A stretch of 64,000 bases of DNA. Origin: Fretibacterium fastidiosum (GTDB taxonomy: Bacteria > Synergistota > Synergistia > Synergistales > Aminobacteriaceae). Shown piece by piece: positions 36,139-44,956 of this stretch. The position numbers and the translations under genes are program-made. Location: NCBI RefSeq assembly GCF_964642095.1, contig NZ_OZ209244.1, forward strand, positions 2,356,001-2,420,000, in the 5' to 3' direction. Below the pieces are notes generated by a model. That model did no database searches, was not told the DNA's origin, and saw only the letters and a list, made by a program, of their open reading frames with translations. The number at the start of each line of letters is the position of its first letter. Position 1 is the stretch's first letter.

Positions 36139-36545
36139 CGGACAAACTCGTCCGCTTCAGCGTCGCCATGCCAGAATCGCTGTTCAGCGAGTTTGAGCAG
36201 CGCGTCCGCCGCTCCGGCAGGAAGAACCGCTCCGAGGCGCTGCGGTTCCTGGTGCGCCGCTACCTCGCCGAGGAGAGGTGGCGCGGGGACGAGGGAGAGG
36301 TCTACGGGACCGTCACGCTCGTGTACGACCATCACACTCCAGGCCTGACCCGGGGCCTGACCGAGGCCCAGCACTGCCATGGGGACGTCATCCTCTGCTC
36401 AACCCACATCCACGTGGACTGCGACACGTGCCTGGAGTGCGTCCTCCTGCGCGGGGGCTCGTCGAGGATTCAGGGCTTCATCGAGGCCCTGGGGCGCATC
36501 CGGGGCATCAAGAGCCTGGAGTCGGTCATCACGTCGGGGGCCTAG
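36135..36545 (+). CDS. nikR: NikR-type nickel-responsive ribbon-helix-helix regulator
   Basis: A 136-residue regulator. N-terminal ribbon-helix-helix (LVRFSVAMPESLFSEFEQ with the RSEALRFLVRRYL helix) and a C-terminal ACT-like metal domain with the nickel ligands: His in YDHHTPG, HIHVD and the Cys of CLECVLLRG. NikR tetramers bind DNA when nickel-loaded and repress nickel uptake. No nickel transporter is adjacent and the [FeFe]-hydrogenase here needs no nickel, so its targets lie elsewhere. The gene ends convergently, overlapping the exported TPR protein by a few bases. Confidence 0.9.
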   Translation: MTDKLVRFSVAMPESLFSEFEQRVRRSGRKNRSEALRFLVRRYLAEERWRGDEGEVYGTVTLVYDHHTPGLTRGLTEAQHCHGDVILCSTHIHVDCDTCLECVLLRGGSSRIQGFIEALGRIRGIKSLESVITSGA

Positions 36546-38416
36546 GGGTTTTCCTGCCGCTCCAGCAGGTCCGGCCACAACGGGATCCAGGCCCGCGTCT
36601 GCATCAAGCCGATGTCCAGGTACACCGCCAGCATGGACCTCCCCGGATAGCCTGAGGAGGACAGCTCCTGAGGCAGGGGGATTTGCACCTGGAGCCGGGT
36701 CCGAGGCGCCGTCAGGTCGGGCGCGTGCCCAAGGGCAAAGACCGTCCTGCCCCCCGTGAAGGCGCTGGCCCGCGTCAGCGCGAGCGAAGGGACCTCCCTG
36801 GCCCACACGTCCAGCTCAAGCCCGTTCATCAGGCAAAACTGCGCGAGCGACAGGAGGTCCTCCATCGTGAAGGGGATCGAGGCGTCGACGATGACGTTCG
36901 TCAGGCTCCCCCGGTGGAGGTGCCAGAGCGAGGGCAGGGCCGTGTGCAGGTCCCTTCCCTGCTCCACCCGCGTCGTCCGCAGGGAGGGAGGCAGCGCCTG
37001 GGAGGCCGGCAGGGCGCGGTGCAGCAGGAGCCCCTCGAATTTGGCCGGCTCCTGCCAGAGGGCCGCCGACCGGATGCTCCTGTTGTTCCAGACCGAGTGC
37101 ACCAGGACGGGGGCGTCCCGGAAACAGGAGGCGAAGGGGGAGACCAGTGTCGCGTCCAGCAGGAAGCTTTCCCGGTTCGCCTGCATCACGAGCGTCGGGT
37201 TGAATATCCCGAAGAAGCTCTGGTTCACCGCCTGAGACGGCAGCATGACCGCTTTCATCAGTCGGGAGCCGCTCACGTCCAGGCCGCAGAGGTCCCCCTC
37301 GTCGGACGCGAACAGCGCCCAGATATCCCGAAGCCCGGACTGCAGAGGCTCTCCCCGCTCCGCCCTCCGCTCGCTCAAGTCAACGCTCAGGCCGAAGACG
37401 TTTCCGTCCTCCGTAAGGGCGAAGAGCTCGCCAAGCGGCGACCACAGGAGGTCCCGCACCAGCGGGACCTCTACGGAGAAGAAGTCGCGCCGGCCGGCAG
37501 CGTTCAGGACGAAGACCCGGCCGTTTCCACGATCGGCGACGGCCAGCCAGTCCGCGAAGCACTCCACGGCCACGGGCTCAAAGAGCATCTCCCCCTCCGG
37601 AGGGGTCCAGCGCGCGAGGGGTTTCAGGGTCGCGCTATCATAAAAGGCGACGTCGCGCGACACGGGGTCCGCCACGACGAACTCCGAGGCGGATACCCAC
37701 GCCGCGTCCACCACGTGCGAGGGGATGGCCCCGACCCGATCCGGGGACGCCGGGGCATCGGGCAGGCCGGAAAAGGAGCGGACGTCCCCGCTCACCCCGA
37801 AGGTCCAGAAGGTTCCATCCCCCGCCGGCAGCGCCGCCGCAGGGCGCTCCACGGGGATGGAGCGAAAGGCCCCCTCCCCTCGCGACCTCAGGCACACCTG
37901 GTTTCCGAGGGTGTCGGCCAGGCACAGGACGTCGCCCAGAGCCTTGACCTTGCCGAGGCCCTTGATGCTGAAGGGACGGGTGAGCCCTGTCCGCCACTCC
38001 GTCTGAAGGTCCGGCTGTGAGAACTGCCAGCGGAGGGCAAGGGGGCGGGACCCGACGATCATCTGCAGCGTGCGGTCCTGTTCCACGAAGCCCTTCATGA
38101 TGCGGAGCGCCGTGCCGTCCATGGGGCGCACCTCGAGGTAGCCGGTCAGTGCGGCCCGCGCCTCATCCCCTTCCCCCATGCGCTGCAGGTTCAGCGCGCT
38201 CAGGAGGTAGTAGTCCACCAGGTATGTGTTCGCCTTCAGGGCGCGGTCAAGGTAGTCCTGCGCCGCCCAGTAGTCCCGCCCCAGAAAGTACCCGTAGGCC
38301 CGGTTGAAGTGCCGCTCCGACTCGTCCAGCTGCGCCCTCGGCAGCTCCGCCCCCCAGGCGCGCGGCGCCGTCAGACACACCGCCACCGTCATCATCACAA
38401 GGATCGTCTTCCTCAT
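36542..38416 (-). CDS. Exported TPR plus beta-propeller-like protein of unknown function
   Basis: A 624-residue protein with a clear signal peptide (MRKTILVMMTVAVCLTAPRAWG-type; cleavage near residue 22). Residues 30-115 form TPR-like helix pairs (HFNRAYGYFLGRDYWAAQDY, LDRALKANTYLVDYYLLSAL). Residues about 120-400 have repeated beta-rich units reminiscent of NHL or YVTN propellers (FVVADPVSRDVAFYDSATL, WLAVADRGNGRVFVLNAAG). The C-terminal 200 residues are unassigned. Periplasmic or surface location is expected. GAGGAGCAGAAG precedes the ATG. Protein interaction is the likely role, but no partner is evident. Confidence 0.7.
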   Translation of the reverse strand: MRKTILVMMTVAVCLTAPRAWGAELPRAQLDESERHFNRAYGYFLGRDYWAAQDYLDRALKANTYLVDYYLLSALNLQRMGEGDEARAALTGYLEVRPMDGTALRIMKGFVEQDRTLQMIVGSRPLALRWQFSQPDLQTEWRTGLTRPFSIKGLGKVKALGDVLCLADTLGNQVCLRSRGEGAFRSIPVERPAAALPAGDGTFWTFGVSGDVRSFSGLPDAPASPDRVGAIPSHVVDAAWVSASEFVVADPVSRDVAFYDSATLKPLARWTPPEGEMLFEPVAVECFADWLAVADRGNGRVFVLNAAGRRDFFSVEVPLVRDLLWSPLGELFALTEDGNVFGLSVDLSERRAERGEPLQSGLRDIWALFASDEGDLCGLDVSGSRLMKAVMLPSQAVNQSFFGIFNPTLVMQANRESFLLDATLVSPFASCFRDAPVLVHSVWNNRSIRSAALWQEPAKFEGLLLHRALPASQALPPSLRTTRVEQGRDLHTALPSLWHLHRGSLTNVIVDASIPFTMEDLLSLAQFCLMNGLELDVWAREVPSLALTRASAFTGGRTVFALGHAPDLTAPRTRLQVQIPLPQELSSSGYPGRSMLAVYLDIGLMQTRAWIPLWPDLLERQENP

Positions 38417-38672
38417 CTTCTGCTCCTCACGCTGTCTCGAACGTCGTTAAAAAAAGCCGTGGAGGCGACGCGGCGCCCAAAGCGGCGCAAAGGCGCGCCG
38501 CACGAGGCCCCTCCCCTCCTTTTCGATAAAATTTATTATAGCCTATCGGGCGCCTCCTGCGCCGACCGCCGAGGCGGGGTATTCCGATGGGACGGTCCGG
38601 GCGACGCCGGCCATCGCAGGAAGGAATGTTAAAATACGTGCGGTCTTAAGGAAGCGAAAGGAGCGCGTGGTG

Positions 38673-39059
38673 ATGGCGAAAGAACGGATCAGGGTCCCCG
38701 TCGACGACGGCGTGGCCGGTCAGCCCCTGACGATCTCCATCGGCGCGGCGATGGGCATGGCGGCCTGCGGGGACGAGTTGGAGGCTCCGCAGGCCGCGCC
38801 GGAGGAGAGGAGCGCCGCCGCGTCGTTCTCCAAGGCGGTCCTGCAGAGGGCCCGAGCCGGTGGCGGCAAGTGGACGGTGCGGCTCCTGCTGACCCCAAAG
38901 CCCGACGCGAGGCAGCTGGAGGAGCTGGCACGGGAGGTGCGCAGAGGGTTGGGGACGGGCGCCCGCATCGAGGACGGGGCCCTCGTCGTGCAGGGCGATA
39001 TCCCCGACCGCCTGGAGGACTGGTTGAGGAAGCGCGGCGTCCCAAAGGTCATTCGGTGA
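38673..39059 (+). CDS. SUI1/eIF1-domain (YciH-like) translation factor homologue
   Basis: A 128-residue protein whose C-terminal 65 residues fit the SUI1 fold (WTVRLLLTPKPDARQLEELA, then GTGARIEDGALVVQGD and LEDWLRKRGVPKVIR), matching E. coli YciH in order and spacing. YciH has been linked to start-codon fidelity. The N-terminal half is low-complexity and unassigned. ATG 38673 lies nine bases after AAGGAG and is preferred over GTG 38667. The HAD gene follows after 39 bp. Confidence 0.75.
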   Translation: MAKERIRVPVDDGVAGQPLTISIGAAMGMAACGDELEAPQAAPEERSAAASFSKAVLQRARAGGGKWTVRLLLTPKPDARQLEELAREVRRGLGTGARIEDGALVVQGDIPDRLEDWLRKRGVPKVIR

Positions 39060-39098
39060 CCGGGGGCCCGGACAGGGATCGGACGAAGGAGGCTGCCC

Positions 39099-40100
39099 AT
39101 GCAAGAGACGTTTGCACCGCCCTTTTGGCATCCTACGCTGATGGAGGCGTTCATCCTGGATTGGGACGGGGTGTTGGCCAGCACGAAGCTGGATTTTCGC
39201 GGCGTTCGTGAAAGATACTTCGGCGGGAAGGCCGTCGTGCCGCTGTTCGAGCGCGCCGCGACGCTGCCGCCGCCCCTGAACGAGGAGGCGCGGGAGGCCA
39301 TCGTCCGCGTCGAGATGGAGGGAGCGGCCCGCGCCGTCCCCGTCGAAGGGGCGCCGGACCTGCTCCGCTGGCTTGAAGAGAACGGGAAGCGCTGGTGCGT
39401 GGTCTCTCGCAACTGCCGCGAGTCCATTCAGCTTGCCGCAGAGCGCTGCGGCATCGCGCTGCCTCCCATCGTGATGAGCCGCGAGGAGGGCGTCGCGAAG
39501 CCGGACCCAAGGGCCCTGACCCTGGCGGCCCAACGCCTGAACGTGGCGCCGGCGCGCTGCGTCATGGTGGGGGACTTCATCTTCGACCTGCTGGGAGCCA
39601 GGCGCGTTCCCATGCGGTGCGTCCTGGTGGAGGGCGACGCCGCGGCCTGGGGGCACCTGGCCGACGCCTCTTGGGGCACCCTGCGGGGCTTCCTGGACGA
39701 CCTTCGGTCGCCCCGCCCGCTCGTCCAGTGGGAGTACCGCGCGGAGGCGGCCCGCAGAGGGGAGGCTCATCTCCGCGCCGTGGGAAACGCCTCGTGGCGC
39801 ATCGGCAAAGGACGGGGACTCCGCCAGGCGATGGCGTTGGCACGGCGGGGGGCCGTGCGCCTCGTCGTGCCCTCCGACGCGACCCTGAGCGTCCACGAGT
39901 GGAAGGGCACGGACCTCCCCGCGCGCCTCATCGGCCAGCCCCTGACGGAGGTGCTCCGCGAGGTTCTGGCGCAGCGGTGGCCCGCCGTGACGGTGTGCCC
40001 GGACGACGGGGGGACCGAAGCGGTCGGCCTGCCGCCGGGGGCGGACGTCGATGAAGCGATCGAAAGTGCCCTGTCTCGCCTTCAGGGACCTCAGGCCTGA
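39099..40100 (+). CDS. HAD-superfamily hydrolase with an unassigned C-terminal domain
   Basis: A 333-residue protein. Residues 15-200 are a HAD phosphatase: nucleophile motif ILDWDGVLAST, motif III Lys in GVAKPDPRAL, and motif IV as GDFIFDLLGA (GDxxxD). Residues about 210-333 form an extra domain (WEYRAEAARRGEAHLRAVGN through VTVCPDDGGTEAVGLPPG) that I do not recognise. AAGGAGG is six bases before ATG 39099. The last ten bases overlap rsmA convergently. Substrate unknown. Confidence 0.78.
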   Translation: MQETFAPPFWHPTLMEAFILDWDGVLASTKLDFRGVRERYFGGKAVVPLFERAATLPPPLNEEAREAIVRVEMEGAARAVPVEGAPDLLRWLEENGKRWCVVSRNCRESIQLAAERCGIALPPIVMSREEGVAKPDPRALTLAAQRLNVAPARCVMVGDFIFDLLGARRVPMRCVLVEGDAAAWGHLADASWGTLRGFLDDLRSPRPLVQWEYRAEAARRGEAHLRAVGNASWRIGKGRGLRQAMALARRGAVRLVVPSDATLSVHEWKGTDLPARLIGQPLTEVLREVLAQRWPAVTVCPDDGGTEAVGLPPGADVDEAIESALSRLQGPQA

Positions 40101-40912
40101 CGGCTCCTCAGGAGGTCGCAGAGCAGGAGCCACTCCGGCCCCGACACGTCCTCGGCCCTGACGCCCGGCGCCACTCCCGCCTCCCGCAGCAGCGCGCCCC
40201 AGTCCGGAATCCCCTTGAAGCCCTTCAGGTTGTTGTGCAGGGTCTTTCGTCGGTGCGCAAACGCCCGATGCAGCAGCTCGCTCCACAGCCCGTCCGCCAG
40301 CAGGCCGTGGCGCCGCTCCACGCGAATCTCGACGAGTGCGGACTCCACGCGCGGGACGGGACGGAAGCAGGAGGGGGGGACGCGCCGGACGCAGGCCGTC
40401 CTCCCCATGACCTCCAGCGTCGCCCCAAGGGGGTAGCGCTCCCTGGTGTCCGCGGGGGCGAGGAGACGGTCAGCGGCCTCCTTCTGCACCATCAGGAGGC
40501 AGTAGGCCAGGCCCTTCGGGGCGAGGGCCAGCAGGCGCCAGATCAGGGGCGTCGTGATGCTGTAGGGGATGTTGGCGATCACCTTCGCGGGGAAGGGCAC
40601 GAGGGCGGCGAGGTCCGTCCTCAGCGCGTCACCCCAGTGAAGGCACAGGCGCCCCTCCGACGCCGCGGCCAGCGCCTCAAGCTCAGGCCGCAGGCGCTCG
40701 TCCAGCTCGACGGCGTGCAGCAAACAGCCCCGCTCCAGGAGGGCGCGCGTCAGGACGCCCTGCCCCGGCCCGACCTCCAGGACGACGTCGCCCTCCCCCA
40801 CCCCTGAGCGCTCGACGATCTCCGCCAGGACGCCGCGGTCGACCAGGAAGTTCTGTCCCAAGCGGCGCAGCGCGTGAAACCCGCCCGGCGCCCTGCCTCG
40901 CCCTGCCCTCAA
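40091..40912 (-). CDS. rsmA: 16S rRNA dimethyladenosine transferase RsmA/KsgA
   Basis: A 273-residue AdoMet-dependent enzyme that dimethylates A1518/A1519 in 16S rRNA. LGQNFLVDRGVLAEI, VLEVGPGQGVLTRALLERG, catalytic motif NIPYSITTPLIW, and the C-terminal helical domain (HRRKTLHNNLKG) are diagnostic. The TTG start overlaps the upstream ybaK-like stop (TTGA), so translation is coupled. Confidence 0.94.
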   Translation of the reverse strand: MRAGRGRAPGGFHALRRLGQNFLVDRGVLAEIVERSGVGEGDVVLEVGPGQGVLTRALLERGCLLHAVELDERLRPELEALAAASEGRLCLHWGDALRTDLAALVPFPAKVIANIPYSITTPLIWRLLALAPKGLAYCLLMVQKEAADRLLAPADTRERYPLGATLEVMGRTACVRRVPPSCFRPVPRVESALVEIRVERRHGLLADGLWSELLHRAFAHRRKTLHNNLKGFKGIPDWGALLREAGVAPGVRAEDVSGPEWLLLCDLLRSRQA

Positions 40913-41412
40913 CGTTCGGCCGCGTCCTTTTTGACGCTGGCGCTAGCGCCGCCCGTGAGCCTCATCAGCCGGTCGGGCTCCACGGGGAAGAAGGCGTGGT
41001 CCGTACCCGCCGCCGCCCAGACGACTTCATACCGGAACAGGTCCTCGTCCAGCACCGCCCTCAGCGGCTGCGGGTATCCCAGCGGGGGGACGCCCCCCAC
41101 GCGGAAGCCGTAGCTCCCGTACACGTCGTCCGCCGGCATCATCCGGCAGCGGCGTCCGCCGAAAGCGCGGGCCACGGCCCTGGAGTCGATCCTGTTCGAG
41201 CCGCTCATCAGCACCAGGACCGGTTCCCCGTCCACCAGACAGACGAGGCTCTTCAGTATCTCCTCCGGCGGCACGCCGATGGTGGCGGCCGCGTCCTCCA
41301 CCGTGAAAATGCTCCCCTCCACGACCCGGATCTCGACGTCCTGGGCGCCCGCGGCGTCCAGCGCCCTCCGTACCCTTTCAACCGCTTCAACCGCGTCCCG
41401 ACCCTGGGGCAT
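40909..41412 (-). CDS. YbaK/EbsC-type Cys/Pro-tRNA deacylase
   Basis: A 167-residue trans-editing domain protein. The LKSLVCLVDGEPVLVLMSGS strand with its conserved Lys, GSNRIDSRAVARAFG, and GVPPLGYPQPLRAVLDED are typical of the INS/YbaK superfamily, which hydrolyses misacylated tRNA(Pro). ATG 41412 follows AAGGAG by eight bases and starts MPQGRDAV; in-frame codons upstream lack a site. Confidence 0.85.
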   Translation of the reverse strand: MPQGRDAVEAVERVRRALDAAGAQDVEIRVVEGSIFTVEDAAATIGVPPEEILKSLVCLVDGEPVLVLMSGSNRIDSRAVARAFGGRRCRMMPADDVYGSYGFRVGGVPPLGYPQPLRAVLDEDLFRYEVVWAAAGTDHAFFPVEPDRLMRLTGGASASVKKDAAER

Positions 41413-41532
41413 CCTGCGCTCTCCTTCCGTGCAAAAGGAATGGTGCGGGCACGCCCGCAACGTTATTCTACACTAGAGGCCCTAGGAAGGGGACGTGCGG
41501 CCCCCCGCGCGGCGCCCTCGTCAAGGCCCCAC

Positions 41533-41561
41533 TTGCGGCGCGTGTCCTAAAATGCTAATAT
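41533..41561 (+). promoter_or_regulatory. Sigma-70-type promoter for rpsO
   Basis: TTGCGG (41533-41538) and TAATAT (41556-41561) with a 17-bp spacer, about 80 bp before the rpsO start. Confidence 0.6.
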
Positions 41562-41646
41562 ACGCTTCGGCCCTGCACTCAGGATGTCGTCTCGGATCGG
41601 ACGAATCCCTGGTCATGCGGCACGATTAGAGACAGAGGTGAACGAA

Positions 41647-41913
41647 ATGATCCCGAAGGAAAAGAAACAGGAAGTCATCAGCGAGTACCGGACGCACGAG
41701 TCCGACACCGGCTCCCCCGAGGTTCAGGTGGCCGTGTTGACGGAGCGCATCCGCGAGCTGACGGAGCATTTGAAGGCCCACAGCAAGGACTTTCACTCCC
41801 GCCGCGGCCTTCTGAAGATGGTCGGAAGCCGGCGCAAGCTCCTGCGCTACCTCAAGGAAAAGGACTTCAACCGCTACAAGAGCCTGATCGAGCGACTTGG
41901 CCTGCGCCATTGA
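41647..41913 (+). CDS. rpsO: 30S ribosomal protein S15
   Basis: An 88-residue primary 16S rRNA-binding protein of the platform. HESDTGSPEVQVAVLTERI, HSRRGLLKMVGSRRKLLRYL and the final YKSLIERLGLRH are the S15 signature. ATG 41647 behind GAGGTG gives the correct length; an upstream ATG would add 21 non-homologous residues. S15 commonly represses its own translation; I see no specific operator fold. Confidence 0.97.
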   Translation: MIPKEKKQEVISEYRTHESDTGSPEVQVAVLTERIRELTEHLKAHSKDFHSRRGLLKMVGSRRKLLRYLKEKDFNRYKSLIERLGLRH

Positions 41914-41971
41914 TCGGCCCCGTCCTCAGGCTTTAAGGTAAAGGATTCCGCTTTTTGGAGGTGTTTCGTTT

Positions 41972-42199
41972 ATGAAGAAGGACATTCATCCCGAATACCA
42001 GGATTGCAAGGTGACCTGCGCCTGCGGCAACACGTTCACCACCCGTTCCACGATGAAGGAGATCCGCGTTGGCGTCTGTTCGCAGTGCCATCCCTTCTAC
42101 TCCGGCAAGAAGGGGCGCGTCCTCTCCGAGGCCGGCCGTCTCGAAAAGTTCCAGAAGAAGTACCAGGGCATCCACTACGGCCAGAAGACGGACGTTTAG
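41972..42199 (+). CDS. rpmE: 50S ribosomal protein L31 (zinc-binding form)
   Basis: A 75-residue protein beginning MKKDIHPEYQDCKVTC. Zinc ligands are in CKVTCACG and CSQCHPFYSGK (C-type, zinc-containing L31, as opposed to the zinc-free paralogue induced on starvation). Ribosome site TTTGGAGG. A hairpin terminator follows. Confidence 0.97.
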   Translation: MKKDIHPEYQDCKVTCACGNTFTTRSTMKEIRVGVCSQCHPFYSGKKGRVLSEAGRLEKFQKKYQGIHYGQKTDV

Positions 42200-42211
42200 C
42201 AGAGAGGAAGG

Positions 42212-42238
42212 AAGGGGCCCGCAAGAGCCCCTTTTTTT
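42212..42238 (+). terminator. Intrinsic terminator after rpmE
   Basis: Stem AAGGGGC / GCCCCTT with an eight-base loop, then a T-tract of about six. It ends only four bases before the thyX start codon, which is unusual. Confidence 0.75.
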
Positions 42239-42241
42239 ATC

Positions 42242-42934
42242 ATGCCCTGCACCGTTGCCCTGTTGGCGCACACGCCCCATCCGGACGAGCTGGTGGCGGC
42301 GGCGGCCCGCATCTGCTACAGGGACGTCACGGCGGCGGACCTCCTCGCCGGAGAGAGGGAGTCCCTCTCCGAGGCACTCCTGGACCAGCTGTGGCGGAGC
42401 GGACACCTCTCCACCTTCGAGCACGCCTCCTTCACCTTCGCCGTGGACGGGCTGAGCCGCGTGGCCTCGCACCAGCTGGTGCGGCACCGCATGGCCAGCT
42501 TCAGCCAGCAGAGCCAGCGTTACGTCCGGATGACGGGCTCCTCGGTCATCGTCCCCCCCTCCGTCGCGGACATGCCCGAAGCCGAGGCTCTGTTCCGGCG
42601 ACAGTCCGAGGCCTCCTTCGCCGCCTACCGGAGGCTCGTCGAGCTGGGGGTCCCGGCGGAGGACGCCCGCTTCATCCTGCCCCACGGCTGGGAGACGCGG
42701 CTGGTCCTGACGATGAACGCGCGGGAGCTGCACCACTTCTTCCACCTGCGCCTCTGCCGCCGCGCCCAGTGGGAGATTCGCGCGCTGGCCCGACGGATGC
42801 TCCTCCTGTGCAGGCAGGAGGCCCCCGTCCTGTTTAAAAAGGCCGGTCCGTCCTGCATTTTTGGCGCCTGCGGCGAGGTCAAACCCTGCGGCAGGCCGTT
42901 TAAGGATATGGAGGATCTTCTTGTCGAGGATTAA
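42242..42934 (+). CDS. thyX: Flavin-dependent thymidylate synthase ThyX
   Basis: A 230-residue FAD enzyme making dTMP from dUMP with methylene-tetrahydrofolate and NADPH. The ThyX motif is RHRMASFSQQSQRY (RHRxxSxxxxSxR); the substrate loop GWETRLVLTMNARELHHFFHLR is also clear. It replaces ThyA, which is typical of many anaerobes. The ATG sits directly after the rpmE terminator, and no ribosome site lies in the normal window; the GGAAGGAAGG stretch is on the far side of the hairpin. Confidence 0.94.
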   Translation: MPCTVALLAHTPHPDELVAAAARICYRDVTAADLLAGERESLSEALLDQLWRSGHLSTFEHASFTFAVDGLSRVASHQLVRHRMASFSQQSQRYVRMTGSSVIVPPSVADMPEAEALFRRQSEASFAAYRRLVELGVPAEDARFILPHGWETRLVLTMNARELHHFFHLRLCRRAQWEIRALARRMLLLCRQEAPVLFKKAGPSCIFGACGEVKPCGRPFKDMEDLLVED

Positions 42935-43886
42935 ACTTTGGCTGCTGGCCGCCATCGCGGCCTCCCGCCTTGTGACCGGGGAGGCGAAGCGCGTTCCCGT
43001 GGGTGGACAGGCCGTCATCGAGGGCGTCCTGATGAAGGGCCCCGCCCGCTGGGGCCTGGCCGTCCGCAGGCCCACCGGCGGCATCTTTCGCGAGCACTGG
43101 CCCAACAGCTCCCGGACGAAGCGCTTCCCCTGGAAGCTGCCCGTCCTTCGCGGGGCGGTCGTCCTGTGCGAGATGATGGCAACGGGGTTCAAGGCGCTGT
43201 CGCGCTCCGCGGAGGTCGCCCTTGAGGAGCAGGAGGAGACGCTGACCCTCAAGGACCTCCTCGTCGCCATCGCGGTCGGCGTCGCCGCCGTTGGCGGGCT
43301 CTTCGTGGCCCTGCCCCTCTGGGTCGCCGAGCTTCCCGGCCTGTCCCCTCTGTGGACCAACATGCTTGAGGGCGTCGTCCGGGCGCTCATCTTCATCAGC
43401 TACGTCGGAGTCATCGGACTGTGGGGCGACATTCGCCGCGTGTTCTGCTACCACGGGGCCGAACACAAGACGATCAACGCCTTCGAGAGCGGCCTGGAGA
43501 TGACGCCGGAGAACATCCTGACCTGCTCCCGCATCCACCCCCGCTGTGGGACCTCCTTTCTCCTGATCGCCGTCCTCGTCAGCATCGCCGTGTTCTCCAT
43601 CGTGGGAGGGGGCAGCTTCTTTCGTCGCGTCGTCCTGCGGGTCCTGCTCCTACCCATCGTGATCGGCACCTCCTACGAGATCATCCGCTTCGCCGCGGAC
43701 TCGGGCCGGCTGGGGCGCATCGTCATCGCCCCCTTCCTCTCCCTGCAGTACCTGACGACCAGGGAGCCGGACCTCGGACAGGCGGAGGTGGCCCTGACCT
43801 CCCTGAACACGGCGATGGGGACCGGGGATGACGAGGAGCTCCCCGAAGGACAGCCCGTTAAGGAATCAATGGAGGACAACTCATGA
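42921..43886 (+). CDS. DUF1385 family membrane protein
   Basis: A 321-residue integral membrane protein. VPVGGQAVIEGVLMKGP is the DUF1385 hallmark, and YHGAEHKTINAFE with HPRCGTSFLLI are the other conserved loops. About four to five membrane helices. TTG 42921 sits behind GGAGGA within the end of thyX (14-bp overlap). Location beside rpmE and prfA is conserved in many bacteria. The function is unknown. Confidence 0.88.
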   Translation: MSRIKLWLLAAIAASRLVTGEAKRVPVGGQAVIEGVLMKGPARWGLAVRRPTGGIFREHWPNSSRTKRFPWKLPVLRGAVVLCEMMATGFKALSRSAEVALEEQEETLTLKDLLVAIAVGVAAVGGLFVALPLWVAELPGLSPLWTNMLEGVVRALIFISYVGVIGLWGDIRRVFCYHGAEHKTINAFESGLEMTPENILTCSRIHPRCGTSFLLIAVLVSIAVFSIVGGGSFFRRVVLRVLLLPIVIGTSYEIIRFAADSGRLGRIVIAPFLSLQYLTTREPDLGQAEVALTSLNTAMGTGDDEELPEGQPVKESMEDNS

Positions 43887-44956
43887 ACATCGAGCCCAAG
43901 CTTCAGGCCATAGAGAAGGAGTTCCTAGACATCGAGGAGCGGATGGGGGACCCGGCCACGGCCTCGGACCCCAGGGCGCTTCAGGACCTGGGAAAGAAAC
44001 GAGCTCAACTGGAGCCCGTCGTGGAGAAGTACCGCGCGTACCGCGCCGCCGTCGCCAGCATCGCGGAGGCCAGGGACCTCCTGAAGGGCGGCGACCCGGA
44101 GATCGCGGAGCTGGCCAGGGAGGAGCTGAGCGAGCTTGAGCCTCAGATCGAGAACTTTGAAAAGGAGCTGACGATCCTCCTTCTCCCCAAGGACCCCAAC
44201 GACGAAAAGAGCGTCATCGTGGAGATTCGAGCGGGCGTCGGCGGCGACGAGGCGGCGCTCTTTGCGGCTGACCTCTATCGCATGTACACCCGCTTCTGCG
44301 AGCGGCAGCGCTGGAAGATCGAGGTCATCGACAGCAGCCTCATAGGCCTTGGCGGCTATAAGGAGGTCATCTTCCGCATCGACAGCCACGGCGCCTACAG
44401 CATGATGAAGTACGAGAGCGGCGGGCACAGGGTTCAGCGCGTGCCGGTGACGGAGGCCAGCGGCCGCATCCACACCTCGAGCGCAACGGTGGCGGTGATG
44501 CCCGAAGTGGAGGACATCGAGATCGAGATCCGCCCCGAGGACCTGAAGGTCGACACCTATCGTTCCAGCGGCGCCGGAGGGCAGCACGTCAACATGACGG
44601 ACTCCGCCGTGCGCATCACGCACCTGCCGACGGGCATCGTGGCCACGTGTCAGGACGAGCGCTCCCAGATCAAGAACCGCGCGCGGGCCATGGCCTACCT
44701 CAAGGCCAGGCTGTACGCCCTGGAGCAGGAGAAGCAGAACGCCGAACAGGCCAGCGAGCGACGCGGCATGATCGGGTCCGGGGACCGCTCCGAGCGCATC
44801 CGCACCTACAACTTCCCTCAGAACCGCATCACGGACCACCGAATCAACCTCACCCTCTACAAGCTGGACAACTACCTCGACGGGGACCTCTTCGAGATGA
44901 TCGACGCCATGATCCTCGCGGAGCAGACGCAGAAACTCGAACACCTGGAGGAGTGA
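43883..44956 (+). CDS. prfA: Peptide chain release factor 1
   Basis: A 357-residue class I release factor for UAA/UAG. Catalytic GGQ loop (SGAGGQHVNMTDSAVR) and the anticodon-like tripeptide as PVT in RVPVTEASGRIHTSS. The ATG overlaps the DUF1385 stop (ATGA). prmC, which methylates the GGQ glutamine, follows with a one-base overlap (TGATG), so factor and modifier are co-translated. Confidence 0.97.
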   Translation: MNIEPKLQAIEKEFLDIEERMGDPATASDPRALQDLGKKRAQLEPVVEKYRAYRAAVASIAEARDLLKGGDPEIAELAREELSELEPQIENFEKELTILLLPKDPNDEKSVIVEIRAGVGGDEAALFAADLYRMYTRFCERQRWKIEVIDSSLIGLGGYKEVIFRIDSHGAYSMMKYESGGHRVQRVPVTEASGRIHTSSATVAVMPEVEDIEIEIRPEDLKVDTYRSSGAGGQHVNMTDSAVRITHLPTGIVATCQDERSQIKNRARAMAYLKARLYALEQEKQNAEQASERRGMIGSGDRSERIRTYNFPQNRITDHRINLTLYKLDNYLDGDLFEMIDAMILAEQTQKLEHLEE

